This document shows positions 26,601 to 37,400 of a DNA stretch of 64,000 bases, in pieces. Location of the stretch: positions 33,686-97,685 of the forward strand of contig WBMV01000460.1 in the NCBI GenBank assembly GCA_013396655.1, given 5' to 3'. The position numbers and the translations under genes are program-made. Each line of letters starts with the position of its first letter. The first letter of the stretch is position 1. Source of the DNA: Campylorhamphus procurvoides (taxonomy: Eukaryota > Chordata > Aves > Passeriformes > Dendrocolaptidae). Below the pieces are notes generated by a model. It saw only the letters and a program-made list of their open reading frames with translations, was not told the DNA's origin and made no database searches.

Positions 26601-26653
26601 CTCAGACTATCAGACAATGCAGTGCTACTGGAAATACATATACTGCAGTCTAA
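5595..26653 (+). CDS. RFX3: RFX3, regulatory factor X3 (13 exons, C-terminal 591 codons)
   Basis: RFX3 is a nuclear winged-helix transcription factor that binds X-box motifs and drives ciliogenesis genes. Seen: exons 5595-5669, 9375-9556, 10101-10220, 12097-12218, 13446-13558, 14262-14377, 14977-15131, 20608-20705, 20980-21129, 22632-22840, 23808-23961, 25452-25494 and 26415-26653. Every border is AG/GT and all phases agree, giving 591 codons and a TAA stop. The RFX DNA-binding domain lies at visible residues 27-102 (begins [13 protein letters not shown], includes [17 protein letters not shown]). The conserved B/C/dimerisation block follows (about 205-500), then an acidic segment ([12 protein letters not shown]) and the C-terminus [15 protein letters not shown]. 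That tail and the text after the DNA-binding domain separate RFX3 from RFX1 and RFX2 as I recall them. Human RFX3 is 749 residues, so roughly 158 N-terminal residues (glutamine-rich activation region) lie upstream of the window. No frameshift or premature stop was found, so the gene looks functional. Confidence 0.96.
5670..9374 (+). other. RFX3 intron
   Basis: 3.7 kb of AT-rich intron. No transposon, RNA gene or conserved motif recognised. Confidence 0.7.
9375..9556 (+). CDS. RFX3: RFX3 exon: main part of RFX DNA-binding domain
   Basis: 182 bp. It starts with CTT CAG TGG after 'gatatag' and ends at ACT AG before GTTTGT. It encodes the helices and the RTRRLGTR run of the winged-helix domain. 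A second AG, six bases downstream, would drop Leu-Gln. I chose the upstream one because SH-LQWLL then joins as in the family. Confidence 0.96.
10101..10220 (+). CDS. RFX3: RFX3 exon: wing of the DNA-binding domain
   Basis: 120 bp. It encodes [18 protein letters not shown] and then the [13 protein letters not shown] linker. Donor is GTAAGT. It completes the winged helix that contacts the X-box. Confidence 0.96.
12097..12218 (+). CDS. RFX3: RFX3 exon: linker [14 protein letters not shown]
   Basis: 122 bp after 'atttttgtag'. It encodes the RFX3-specific linker through QSQHHQQFL and ends with one base of the next codon before GTATGA. This linker differs strongly between RFX2 and RFX3, so it supports the gene call. 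Confidence 0.94.
13446..13558 (+). CDS. RFX3: RFX3 exon: start of B domain
   Basis: 113 bp after 'catgacaacag'. It encodes [20 protein letters not shown] and runs on through [10 protein letters not shown]. It ends in phase 0 at GAG before GTACTT. Confidence 0.94.
14262..14377 (+). CDS. RFX3: RFX3 exon: B domain, [12 protein letters not shown]
   Basis: 116 bp after 'ttttattttctag'. It encodes [20 protein letters not shown] and the serine/proline-rich stretch. Donor GTCAGC is weaker than the others (C at +3). Confidence 0.92.
14826..14940 (-). mobile_element. CR1 3'-end fragment inside RFX3 intron
   Basis: The plus strand shows the reverse complement of a CR1 tail ('aagttggaaaggactacgaa', then 'aaccatgttcccaggtgcca'). 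The fragment ends only about 35 bases before the exon at 14977. The polypyrimidine tract and acceptor are just outside it. Confidence 0.7.
14977..15131 (+). CDS. RFX3: RFX3 exon: C domain, [14 protein letters not shown]
   Basis: 155 bp after 'tttaacaccag'. It encodes [20 protein letters not shown] and runs on to [11 protein letters not shown]. Donor is GTAAGT. Several residues here differ from mammalian RFX3 as I remember it (see findings). Confidence 0.94.
16890..17530. other. GC-rich island of unknown origin in RFX3 intron
   Basis: About 640 bases rich in G and C, flanked by AT-rich intron. It begins with an almost pure purine tract (16953-17025) and continues with C-rich segments such as 'cacacacccgccccctccca'. 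Composition suggests an inserted element, possibly an old LTR, but I recognise no family, no coding domain and no target duplication. Confidence 0.45.
16953..17025 (+). repeat. Purine (GA-rich) tract
   Basis: About 70 bases that are almost entirely A and G, with repeated 'gagaagaga' and 'agaaagaaaa' words. Such mirror-like purine runs can adopt triplex structure, but that is inference. Confidence 0.7.
20608..20705 (+). CDS. RFX3: RFX3 exon: [16 protein letters not shown]
   Basis: 98 bp after 'ctactgcacag', phase 0 at its 3' end. It encodes one of the most conserved RFX family segments ([20 protein letters not shown]). Confidence 0.96.
20980..21129 (+). CDS. RFX3: RFX3 exon: dimerisation region, [16 protein letters not shown]
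   Basis: 150 bp, phase 0 at both ends, after 'cgtcacag'. It encodes [20 protein letters not shown] and runs on to [10 protein letters not shown]. This block is nearly invariant in RFX1-3. Confidence 0.96.
21620..21705 (+). repeat. 43-bp tandem duplication with palindromes
   Basis: Two near-identical 43-bp units (21620-21662 and 21663-21705) differ at one or two bases. Each unit contains the 8-bp palindrome TAAGCTTA twice, spaced by about 9 bases. They lie in the intron between exons 20980 and 22632. Confidence 0.9.
22632..22840 (+). CDS. RFX3: RFX3 exon: dimerisation region, [18 protein letters not shown]
   Basis: 209 bp after 'gctgtaacag'. It encodes [18 protein letters not shown] and runs on to [17 protein letters not shown]. 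Donor is GTAGTA. Confidence 0.96.
23808..23961 (+). CDS. RFX3: RFX3 exon: [20 protein letters not shown]
   Basis: 154 bp after 'tttttaatag'. It encodes the conserved [18 protein letters not shown] segment and ends in phase 0 at GEFG's Glu codon before GTAAGA. The next intron contains a 471-base assembly gap. Codon continuity to the following exon shows that no exon is lost in it. Confidence 0.96.
24524..24994. other. Assembly gap (471 N)
   Basis: A run of N inside the RFX3 intron 23962-25451. The flanking exons join in frame, so it hides no essential coding exon. Confidence 0.99.
25452..25494 (+). CDS. RFX3: RFX3 micro-exon [14 protein letters not shown]
   Basis: 43 bp after 'attttgcag', donor GTAAGC. 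It encodes [14 protein letters not shown] plus the first base of an Asp codon completed by the last exon. Confidence 0.93.
25934..26043 (+). repeat. Interleaved inverted repeats (A-B-A'-B' order)
   Basis: Arm A 25934-25951 is complementary to A' 26010-26027 (17 of 18). Arm B 25977-25990 is complementary to B' 26029-26042 (13 of 14, the odd one a possible G-U pair). Because the arms alternate, RNA could form an H-type pseudoknot rather than a simple hairpin. The repeats lie in the last RFX3 intron. Confidence 0.8.
26415..26653 (+). CDS. RFX3: RFX3 last coding exon with stop
   Basis: Coding part is 239 bp after 'cttgtgcag'. It encodes [16 protein letters not shown], the basic QAKREK cluster and the RFX3-type tail ending GNTYTAV, with TAA at 26651-26653. 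The exon continues as the 3' UTR. Confidence 0.95.
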
Positions 26654-26757
26654 TGTGAAACCTCCCCTGGCCTCCAACACACGTCCCATTACATTAGCCC
26701 TTTAGGTTTAATACAAAAAAAATTTAAAAAAAAAAAATTAAAAAAAGGAAAAAAGAG

Positions 26758-26763
26758 AATAAA
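26758..26763 (+). promoter_or_regulatory. Candidate proximal poly(A) signal of RFX3
   Basis: AATAAA about 105 bases after the stop, directly behind a 45-base A-rich run. It could give a short 3' UTR isoform. The A-rich run could also cause internal priming in oligo-dT cDNA, so apparent support from cDNA ends should be treated with care. Confidence 0.3.
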
Positions 26764-29700
26764 TCTGAAGGTTGACTGTTGTCAAATTTAGCTGTTCTGA
26801 TCATTATTTGTTGGAGTTGTTAAATGGAATGTGTGTATGTATTTTGCCAGATCTGTTTACAAAAAATTTCTTTTTTGTAAACAGAATCATTTTACATTGG
26901 CCGCTCAATAAGGAGAGTTTTCTTCTTATCAAATGCAAGATTTTTGCAAAGCTTAATGTTAATGTTTTGTCCTCTTATAATAATTTAATTTTTTTCATAG
27001 TTTTTAAAAAATATTTTAATGTTAATTATTAGTTATGATGCTGATTTCATATAGATAGGTTTTTAATTAGATGCACTTCTGTGAAATATCAAAAGAACTA
27101 TTTTCTTTGATTTACACTGGAGGCATAGTTATTTGACAGCAGATGTATCAAATTTGTTATAAAAGGTGCTTTTCATCGTACTACGAGAAGACACTATTTT
27201 GATAAAATTGTGAGTATTCAGGGGGATTTTTTTGTAATAATGCTGGAGGGTTGAGAAGATCTCCTAGTTTCTTTCTGTGAGGAAGAAGCATGTTTAAATG
27301 ACAGAATTGTAACAGAATGGTAATCTGTGTGGCATAAACATACCTAATTATCTGACCATGAAGTAAACAATGCAAGCTTCCTTTAAAATCAACAGTTCCA
27401 GATATTATTTGCATACCAGTTCCTTTGTTTTGAAGACTACTGGTTCTATATGTGAGGCCACTGAACAGAAGCTTTTGGCTGTTCAGGGGCACTGTAGTTG
27501 TTAGAAACTGAAGCTAAAAAAGTGACTTGATTATTATTAATTTTAAGTGTATGTGCTACTTATGCTGAACTGGACATACAGGAAAACATTCCACTTGGAT
27601 GACTTTCTTCTATTCCAGGTCTTTTCCTACTAGTGGTTCAATCTGCTGCTCTTAGAAAAGATGATTTATAGAATGCAAGGAATGTAGCAACCTGCATCAT
27701 TTTCCTTTCAAAAACATTTCCTTGTTGTTAAAGTGGATTTAAATTTTTACAAAAATTAGACAAGGCAGTGTAACTGGCACACCTCACTTGTGCTTATTCC
27801 CAATTGTGTAGAATTTGAATAGGTGGCTAGATGGACCATTGCCATTTAAGAATGTACATCAGGGATCATTGTACCTCGGCTATTACATGGTGCCTTAAAC
27901 AGAACTGAAGCTAAGACTTAGTACTTTTTGTTATTCTTAACTCTTAAATTAATTCAACAAGGTGTGCCTGTCATTTTCAAATTCCCTAAGAAGTGAGGAC
28001 AGGTTACATAGCCTTCAAAAGAGTAAAAGGATTTTTTTATTATTAAATGATTTTAATATCCCTCTTAGAATTACAATAAACCTATTTTTTCTCATTTCTA
28101 GCTGGATTTCACTTTAATACAAATAAAATTTGCTTGGGAATTTGGAAAGCAAAACTAGCTTTAATACCAACTTCAAGTGTCAAAATAGATTGACCATAGT
28201 CCCAAGCATGATGATATATTTTCTAAACCCTTGCCTACTTTTAATTTTAAAAACTAAAAAGAAATAAATGAGCAGGTACATAATGCAGTGCATGTTTTCA
28301 ATTTCTATATTTTGTGGTGTATCAACCAGATACTACATTTTAATGGTTAAATAATAGCAGTTTATAGAGACCTTATTAATTAAAGAACTCAAGTTTTTCT
28401 TCATAAACATTTCATTAAGCAGACACATGAATTTGCTACACTAAAAAATTAAGTTAGAAAAAAAGCCAAAAAGTAAAGAAGAACACAAAAAGATCAACTT
28501 TACAGAAAAGACTGTGTAAGAAAATTAGGATCCTTTTATTCTGGTTAACTGGTGTGTCTGACAATGACTTTAAAATCATATATACCAAATGGGAGAAGAG
28601 CATGTGAAATGGAACAGTGTATTTATAGCAAACAAGTTTGTTGCTAGAGTTTACATGTGCTCCAAATACAGCTGCACATAAACTAAAATATTATAACATT
28701 GGTGCACAAAAATAAATTTAAATTCCTTTGCAGAATTGTGAATCCATCCAGCTCATTCTGTGTAGGTATAATTCCTACTGATGTCAGTAGATGGCTTTTG
28801 CCTCAGTAAAAAGTAAAAGTGAGGTTTATATTCATTATTTCATAAATGCACTGAATCTCATTATACATTTTGTTGTCACATATATCACTCAGTGTGTCCT
28901 GATTTTTACTTAGAAATCAGCACATCTGTACCCTTCACCAAAAATGCTAAAACTAAGCTGTGATAAATATTTACTCCCCTTCATTGTGCATTATAAGATG
29001 TTTACAAGTAAAATAAAATGAAATAATTCAACTTTTTTTTCATTTTCAGCTTTTTTTTTAATACTGTAGTATTTGTTTAAATTCTTGTGTTGGTTTGTGT
29101 TTTCTTGTTATTAACCTTTCTTAGTTTAATGTTGAATTTGTTGTTGCTGAGAAAAGAGTACGATTGTAAAAGGTAAATCTAGATTGCTAAATATGGTGGG
29201 ACTTGAGTATCTTTCATTATTTAGCTCCCCACTCCACTCAGTTGTTCACTCTCACAAAGTGAAAAACAAAACTGAACAATAATCTAAATAACAAAAAAAT
29301 GGAATGTATTTCGTAGCTTCTAAAAATAATGTTTTGTCAAAACAAATTGGAACTATCCCAGGTTCGAAAAACTGACTGGAGTCTGTATTCTTATGCTTAA
29401 ATTCGAACGATTTTACCAGATTTTTTTAGAGCAACTGTATTACTGTAAACTGCATTGTATACTTACAGATTTGGGGGTCTCTTGTTTTATTTTTGCTGAA
29501 ATTTTAATCAAACACTTAGATAAAACATTTTGCACACTCTTGCTATCTAATAGTTGGGTTTTAGTAATCATTGAACTACAGAGATACCAATACCTCAGCC
29601 CATGTTCTATAATGTGTAGTGTGTGGTTGCATTGCCACACCAGCTCTGGGGTCTGCTGTCAGTGCTAGGGAGAGCTGGAGCATGTGTCCACAACGCAGAC

Positions 29701-32700
29701 ATTAGGAGAGCTGACATGATTTATGCGTTTTATCTAATCTTGAAATGGAATCCAGAATAATTATTTTAGAGGCATTTCCCCCATTAGCACAAATAGCACA
29801 GTGAACAGTGTGGGGGAAGAAGTCTTACTGAACTACCTTTTCAAAACACAGGGCCCAATTTTCAAAAGTTTTACATCTATTGGAATTTGTTAATACATTT
29901 TCATCTTTCTCATGGTAAATCAGTTTTAAAGCTTCCTTTTTTTCAGTTTTTTTTCTCTTGTACCATAGCATGCTCTAAGCATCTTCATTTTAAAAATGTT
30001 CCATAAAAATTTGGACAATAGATGTTAAATTATTTGTCTATAAAATGATTATTTACAGCATTACTGCCTTCGGGTCAAAAAAAAAAAAGAAAATAGATAA
30101 TGTTCTGTCATTCAGAAATGCAGAGGTTTATATACAGATTTTATTTAAAGAGAGGTATTTTTAAATATCTGAAACACTTATTCTTTTCACGTTGTTTTCC
30201 CTAGGGAAAATTATCTGACATCTTTGTCATTCTCACCAATTGACATCTGCACTGCTAGGAAAAAATTTTATGTTAGAGATGCACTACAGTCCAGTTTAAT
30301 TGAGAATGTTTTTACAAAAAAGCCCAACCATTGAGAGCCATAAATATGCTGACAAACAAAATATATTTATTAGTAATATAAGTATACAACAATAATTTCA
30401 GAATTTAAAATATTAATTTGAAAGAGCAGTATGAATTTCTGAAAATTGGGTCCTTGTAACACTAACAGGACATGGTCTTTGTATATGGTTTAAAACAAAT
30501 CAATACATGGAATTCTAGTATCTCTGTTAATTGGTTTGGTGATTTAACACAGACAATAAAAACTGGAATAGAAGCATAAACACACAGTGCTTACTTCTAG
30601 TTTTAGGAAATTAATTTGATATAATGCCTTGCATTAACCCTTTGAGCATTGTAAGTAACATGATGGGAACAAAGATTTTTTAGATAATTTAATTAGTCCA
30701 TCGAGCATATACTTTGAAATAGCTGATAGTGTTGTAAACTTTTTTTAATTATGTCTAAGTAAATACTTGCATACTATATGGGGATGTTTTTTTATTACTA
30801 GGAGGCTGAATAGATGTAGGCAAAATATTCACTGCCATTGACATGTACTGTCTAATAGAAAACAGTACTTCAGCTCCCTGGTTTTCATAATTGCATATAT
30901 TTATAAATAAAATCAAACATATAATTCTACAAATAAGAAGTTGTCTACTTTAAGATGCCTTTGTAAGATAAAGGTTTAGAAAATATATTCAGCTATTTTG
31001 AAAACCTCCTGAGGTAGGTTAGTATTGGAATAATCTGATACTGTAAAAGAGAATCTTTAGGATTAAAAGAAGGCTTAGTAATAATAAATTTTGCAGAATA
31101 TTTGGTGTGTTTGCGTTGAAAGTCTTTGCAGTGTTTTGAGAAACAGGAACAAAAAGTGCACAATTATATTGATATTCCTTTTAAAACTCAGTCACTGCAA
31201 TAATTACTAGCTAGAAGATGAAGGTATTTTATTAAATTTCACATACAAGGGTACAGTTTGGATGGCCCTTACTGAATGTCAGGATTTTAAGAGCAACCTA
31301 AAAATTGCATGAGCAAATATTTTAGAAAGTCCCTATGTTCTTACAGTTATTGCTTGAAAGAACAAGGGAACAAGCATAGCAGCAAGTAAAGATTCTTTTA
31401 ACTTAGAGATACTGATGCCACCTTACTAAGTGAAAATACATTTTCTACTGGTTTCTTGCAATATCAGTCAGTCAGCAAACACTGAAGCAGCTGTACTTTT
31501 TTAAGTCTAGCTGAGGGCAAAGAAAAAGCGTATCATTTTAAGTTATTTAAGGGAATTATGTCAGTAGTATAGTGCAGGTAAGTTGTAAACATTTTTAGTC
31601 AGTTAATGCAAATTAATGCATAATTAAATAAAAATGCAATACTCAAAGGGTTTTAACAACTTTTTTTATTCATAATTTACTGTAAATGCTTCTGAGTTTG
31701 CATGCCTTGATCATTGCTGCTAGTGATTTTATGTGCCAGTAGACCTGAGTTTAATTTACCAGTTTAACTAAGAAATAGTAAAAGCCACTTACAAAGTGAC
31801 TGCCTAGTGTTTGTTTCAAGCAAAATATGCCTTAGTTTTAAAACTATCATTTTAACTCGTTTTATTCTGACTTCTTTTTCCCTTTTCCTGTTGAAAAAAA
31901 AATTGACATTTTGGGATTGGAAGCCCTGAGTAGTTAAATATTTGGTAAGAATTATTCTTGGAGATTGCTCATTAAGGTGAAACTCACTGTAGAAAATAAG
32001 GCCCAGAAACAGCCTATGGGCATCAAATGAGCCTCACTTAACACTAATTCAGGAAAATATTATTTGTTTGTTCTTAAGCACTTTCTTGATTATGGTGCAA
32101 ACGTCTTACAGGAGTTTTAGTTCTGGATTAATTTTATTCTGAAATAAATATCTTTGTGAGAGGAATTTAGGCTTCAGAGGAACAGTGTTGCATGGATTGG
32201 TATTTACCAGGAACTCAGCTCAGTTCTTTTTGACTCACTGATACCAGCAAAAGCTTTTTACACAAAGAATACTTAATGGGTTCCCCAAGTAAAGTTTCTT
32301 TCCATACAATATTAAAATTATTGCCTTGTATTTAAACATTAAATATCCATCTTAGAGTAACCTAGTTAAGCAATTTAAAATACGTTAGGAAAACACCACT
32401 TTGTACCAAAGCAAGTTGCCCATCTCCACTCATCCCCACTGAAAATTTGGATTTACAGTTAATAACCAATGAGGCTGTTAAAGAAACTTTGAGTGCCTTT
32501 CAAAAACTTGGAAAATTGTGCCTGAGGTGGTAAACTTTAATTAGGTTAATTCTAGAACTACCAATCAGAAATTTTATCATCACTCAGGGCTTTCTTACCT
32601 TCTAGGAAACTTCCTTTGTTGCATTTATTTTATACTGTATTTTTTTTAAGTGCCATCATTTAAATTTCACTTAGTAAGTGGCAGATTACATTATCCAGTC

Positions 32701-33234
32701 CCACAGCACAGAAACATCATAACACTAGGACATATTCAAACTCTTATTTTCCAGTTGACTGAATATATTATGTAAATGAGGTAAGCAACTTTTTGTAGAT
32801 TGTATGTGAGAGATAATGTAATGTTCTTTTCCAGTTTTTGGGCTACAGTTGAATATACTTTTTAATTATTTAAAGAAGACATCTTTACAGAATAACGTGA
32901 TGGTTTTTTTTTTTTTGTATAATGTATTTTATTTTTTAAATACGTATTTCCTGATGTGATTTTTGTGACAAATGCTAAATCTTTTAGTATATAATGTCCT
33001 CTCAAAACTGGCAGGAGCTAAATAATAGTTTGTGGGCAATTTGTATTGTGTACTGTACAATAACTGGGGACCTTTTATAATTATAAAAATATATATTAAC
33101 TTTTAGTGTGTTGTTTAAAAAAAATGACTGGAACATACTAAAGACAGTAGGATTTTTCTGAATATTTCAGACTTGAACTCAGGCTAGCTTTCTTGTGTTT
33201 TTCAAAACAAAATTGTGTCTTGTCTTTTAAAATC

Positions 33235-33240
33235 AATAAA
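33235..33240 (+). promoter_or_regulatory. Candidate distal poly(A) signal of RFX3
   Basis: AATAAA followed by a T/G-rich stretch. It is the last canonical signal before the repeat-rich intergenic DNA. Confidence 0.5.
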
Positions 33241-33431
33241 TTTGTTTTCTTGTTACAAACATACTTGAATTGCTTCAGTTTTTATATAGCCAGATATTTT
33301 TGATTGTTGTACTATTGATTTTGAGACAAAAATTATTTAATCTTACACCTTTTAAATAAGACATATTTTATTTGGCAGCAACAGAACTAAGCAACAAGTG
33401 TGTCTCAGATGCCAAAGAAACAAGTATTTTG

Positions 33432-33515
33432 AATCACAGAATTGTTAGGGCTGGAACAGACCTCTGGAGATCATCTAGTCCAAACCTCCTGCCAAGACAG
33501 GGTCACCTAAGAAGT
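33432..33515 (-). mobile_element. CR1 3'-end fragment
   Basis: The plus strand shows the reverse complement of a CR1 tail ('gaatcacagaattgttaggg', then 'ctggagatcatctagtccaa'). It is short and 5'-truncated, as most CR1 copies are. It lies just downstream of the RFX3 poly(A) signal. Confidence 0.85.
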
Positions 33516-34158
33516 GTCAGTTCAATTAAGTAGCTGTCACATTCCCAGTAAATAGAGACTCTAATATTCTTATTAATGTCAATATTAACAGCAGTTTCCC
33601 ATTACAGATGTAGCTAGTTAGCAGCTATCAGTGAGGGGGCATGAAGACTTTGACCCACAGGAATTCGTGGTGTCAGTTCATTAGCAGCGGAACCTACTTC
33701 TGCAAATTTCGCTTCTCATAGTCTGCAATTTTTGCACTAAATATTCTGGAATATGTTAATGCATTACATGTTTTGACAGTTTCACAAAACACATACAAAG
33801 GCCTAATCTTACTGGGTCATATATCTTATGAGTCTCTAATTGCAGGCACTGTTTCTTATAAAGAAGTGCACAATTTTATTTTAACTGGGAAGGACCCACC
33901 GAGTAATAGATGCTGGAACATCAAAAGGACCATTGGATACCAAGATTAAAACAGGTATTTCAGACAAAACTGGTAAAGGTAGAAAAATCGCATCCTAAAG
34001 CTGACTTTTCTCAGGAAACTAAGCTGTAGGATATGGCCCAGTTATTGCCTATTCTTTAATTTCAAATAAAAACAAAAGACTAGTAGAGAACAATACTGTT
34101 CCCTGCAATGCATCCTGCCAAAGAAGACTACAACTGCAGCAGTGACCAGTCACACCTG

Positions 34159-37100
34159 TAGAATCATGCAATCATCAGGGCTGGAAGAGACCTTTAAAAT
34201 CATCCAATCCAGTGCCCAGCACTAACACTGAAACACCTGAAGCACTAAACCATCACCCACTGCCAGATCCAGATGCCTCTTAAACACTTCCAGGAATGGT
34301 AACTCCACCACCTTCCCGGGCAACCTATTCCAATGCCTGACCACTCCAACAGTGAAAAAAGAATTTTCTAACATCTATTCTGAATCTCCCCTGTCTCACC
34401 TTAGGGCCATTTCCTCTGGTCCTCTCACTGCAGGCACAGTGGAAGAGACTGGCCCCCACCTCACTACAACGTCCTTTCACATAGTTGTCAAGAGAGATGA
34501 GGTCTACTCTCAGCTTCCTCTGCTTGAGACTGAAGAAACCCAGCTCCCTCAGCTGTTCCTCATGAGACATTACGTAAACCTTTCACAAGCCTTGCTGCCC
34601 TTGCCTGGACACGCTTCAGGATCTCAGTGTCTTTTTTTAAAGTGAGAGGCCCAAAACTGGACCCAGTACTTGAGGTGTGGCCTCACCAGTGCTTAGTGCA
34701 TTGGGACAGTCACTGCACTGATCCTGCTGGACACACTATTGCCAATACAAGCCAGGATGCCATTGGCCTCTTGCCCACCTGGACACACTGCTGGCTCATG
34801 TTCAGCCACTGTCGACCAGTTCCCCCAAGTCCCTTCCTGATGAACAGCTCTCCAGCTACTCCTCCCCCAGCCTGCAGCGCTGCCTGGAGTTGTTGTGATC
34901 TAAGGGCAGGACCCAGCACTTGGTCTTGTTGAACCTCACACCACTGGCCTTGGCCAATTGATCAGAATTGTCCAGTTCCCTGTGCAGAGCCTTCCTACAC
35001 TCCAGCAGATCAACACTCGCACCCAGCTTGGTGTCATCAGCAAATTTATTGAGGGTGCACTTGATTCCCACATCCAAATCATCAATAAGATGTTAAAGAG
35101 GACCGGTCCCAAAACAGCCACCAACTAGATTTAGCTCTATTCACCACAACTCTCTAGGCCTGGCCATACAGGCAGTCTGTTACCCATCAAAGAGTCCACC
35201 CATCCAAGCCACAAGCAGCCAAAAAGCTAGGAGGATTCTGTGGGACACAGTATCAAAGGCATTACTACAGTACAGAAAGAAACATTAATAGCTTTTCTCT
35301 TATCTGCTAAGTGGGTCACTTTGTTGTAGAAGGAGATCAGGTTGGTCAAGCAGGACCTTCCCTTTATAAATCCATATTGGCTGGGCTTGATCCCCTGGTT
35401 GTCCTGCACGTGCTGGCTAACCTAATGGGGGTTACGGATTTATTCCACAGCCTTGCCTGGAACCAAGGTAAGGCTGACAGGCCTCTAGTTCACTGGATCA
35501 TCCTTCCGACCCTTATTGTAGATGGGCATCACATTTGGTAATTGCCTGTCAGCTGGAACTTCTCCAGTTAACCAGGACTGCTGGTAGGTGATTGACAGTG
35601 GTTTGGCAAGTTCTTTGCCAGTTCTCTCATTACTCTGGGGTAGATCTCATCAGGGTGCATAGACTTGTGACTGTCTAATTGGCATAGCAGGTCACTAACC
35701 ATCTCCTTCTGGATTAGGGGGGCTTCACTCATCTCCCCATCACCAAGTGTCAGCTCTGGGAATTTCTCAAGCTGGGTATCCTGAAGACAAGTGGTATTGA
35801 TATTAAAGACCAAGGAAAAGAAAGCATTAAGTAACTCTGCCTTTTCCTCATCCCCTGTCACTACACCACCCTCTGCATTCAACAAATTATGGAGATGCTC
35901 CTTGCCCCTCCTTTTGCTGCCAGTGTATTTATACAAATTTTTTGGTTGTCTTTAACTGCAGAAGCCAAATCAAGCTCTAGTTGGGCTTCGGTCCTCCTGA
36001 TCTTTTCCCTACATGATCTTGCAACATTCTTGTAGTCCTCCCAAGTTACCTGGCTCTCCTTCCAGAGGCAGTAGATTCTCTTTTTTCCCCTAAGTTCCAC
36101 CCTGAGTTCTCTGTTTAATCATGCCAGTCTTTTTCCAGAACGACTTGTCTTTCTACAGATGGAGACAGCCTGCTCCTGAAAACTTAACAATTCCTTTTTA
36201 AAGCACATTGAGCCTTCCTAGACTGACTCCCGAGGAACTCTGTCAATCAGTTTCCTAAACAGCCAAAGTCTGCCCTCTGGAAGTCCAAGGTGGAAGTTCT
36301 GCTGGTGTCCCTCCTTATTTCACCCAATATTGAAAACTAACATTTTGTTAACACTCTGCCCACTAGTCCTTCTTTGTTCATTGTCCTGGTTTAACCTTGG
36401 CCAGCCACCAAGCCCACACAGCCTCTTGCTCACTCCCCAACCAGCAGCATCAGGGAGAGAATCAGAAGGGCAAAAGCCAGAAGACTCATAGGTTGAGACA
36501 AAGTCAGTTTAATAGGGAAAGCAAAAGCCATGCACACACAAACAAAGCAAAACAAGGAATTCATTCACTGCTTCCCATGGGCAGGAAGGTGTCCAGCCAG
36601 CTCCAGAAGAGCAGGGCTCTATCATGTGTAGCAGTGACTTGGGATGACAAACACCACTATGAATGTGCCCCCTTCCTTCTTCCCCCCTTTATATACTGAG
36701 GATGATGCCATATAGTATGGACTATCCCTTTGGTCAGTTTGTGTCACCTGTGCGTCCTCCCAGCTTTCCATGCATCCCCAACTTCCTTGCCAGCGTGTCA
36801 ATATAAAAAGCAGAAAAGGCCTTGGCTCAGTGCAGACCCTGCTCAGCAATAACAAAAACATCCCTATATTATCAACCCTGTGTTCAGCACAAATCCAAAA
36901 CACAGCCCCATAGCAGCTATTGTGAAGAAAGTTAACTCTACTCCAGCCAAAACCAGCATGTTCACAAACAGCAGGTCTAGTGGGGCACCTCCTCTGGCAG
37001 GCTCCTTCACCAGTTGTGTTAGGAAGTTGAGTTCCGCACACTTCTGGAACCTCATAAATTGCTTCCTCTCTGCTATGTTGTATTTCTGTCTGGCAGATTG

Positions 37101-37400
37101 AAGTGGCCCAAAAGGACAAGGGCTAATGATGATGAGACTTAGGCCAGCTGCTTGCAGAATGTCTCACCTGCCTGTTCGTCCTGGTAAGATGGTCTATAAC
37201 AGACTCCCACTGTGACATCCTCCCTGCTGACCTTCCCCTAGTCTTTGCCCATAGGCACCCACCCTTACCATGTTCATCATGGTCAAATTCAGTATAACCA
37301 AAACACTCCCTAACAGTGCTGCCCCACACTAGTCTGTATTTACAGAATACTTCTAATTGGTTTGCTAATTGAGACTGAAGCTTCATTTTCTAGTGGGTGC
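34159..37400 (-). mobile_element. CR1 LINE, long copy, interrupted by an LTR
   Basis: A minus-strand CR1 of about 2.6 kb after removing a nested LTR. Its 3' end is at 34159 ('gaatcatgcaatcat' tail). Reverse-transcriptase pieces occur in broken frames on the minus strand: 35879-36100, 35568-35936 (KRRGKEHLHNLLNAEG and DEEKAELLNAFF), 35227-35409 (YGFIKGRSCLTNLISFYNKV) and 34856-35077, where [10 protein letters not shown] carries the catalytic Asp-Asp. The frames are cut by stops and shifts, so the copy is dead. Sequence resuming after the LTR (36965 onward) continues the same element towards its 5' side. The exact left end near 37.4 kb is uncertain. Confidence 0.9.
36382..36958 (-). mobile_element. 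Solo ERV LTR nested in CR1
   Basis: A 577-bp LTR in minus orientation. Read on the minus strand it starts TGCTGGTTTTGGCTGGAG and ends with AACCAGGACA (TG...CA). TATATAAA lies at 36695-36688 and ATTAAA at 36513-36508, followed by a GTCTCAACC motif typical of a widespread avian LTR type. TGTTCA occurs on both sides (36375-36380 and 36959-36964), one base from the left end, and marks the target duplication. No internal retroviral sequence remains, so it is a solo LTR formed by recombination. I do not assign a named family. Confidence 0.88.

Larger units (their letters stand above)
26654..33256 (+). other. RFX3: RFX3 3' UTR (probable extent)
   Basis: About 6.6 kb of AT-rich, gene-free DNA with no recognisable young transposon follows the stop codon. 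It ends shortly after an AATAAA at 33235-33240 followed by a T-rich stretch. The absence of CR1 or LTR insertions here, compared with many just beyond 33.4 kb, fits a transcribed and constrained UTR. A shorter form is possible, using AATAAA at 26758-26763 just after an A-rich tract (26713-26757). The end point is inferred, since no transcript evidence is available. Confidence 0.6.

Noticed and set aside
28755..28815. Sequence resembling an ancient amniote dispersed repeat in the RFX3 3' UTR
   Set aside because: The similarity is short and from memory only. Not strong enough to annotate.
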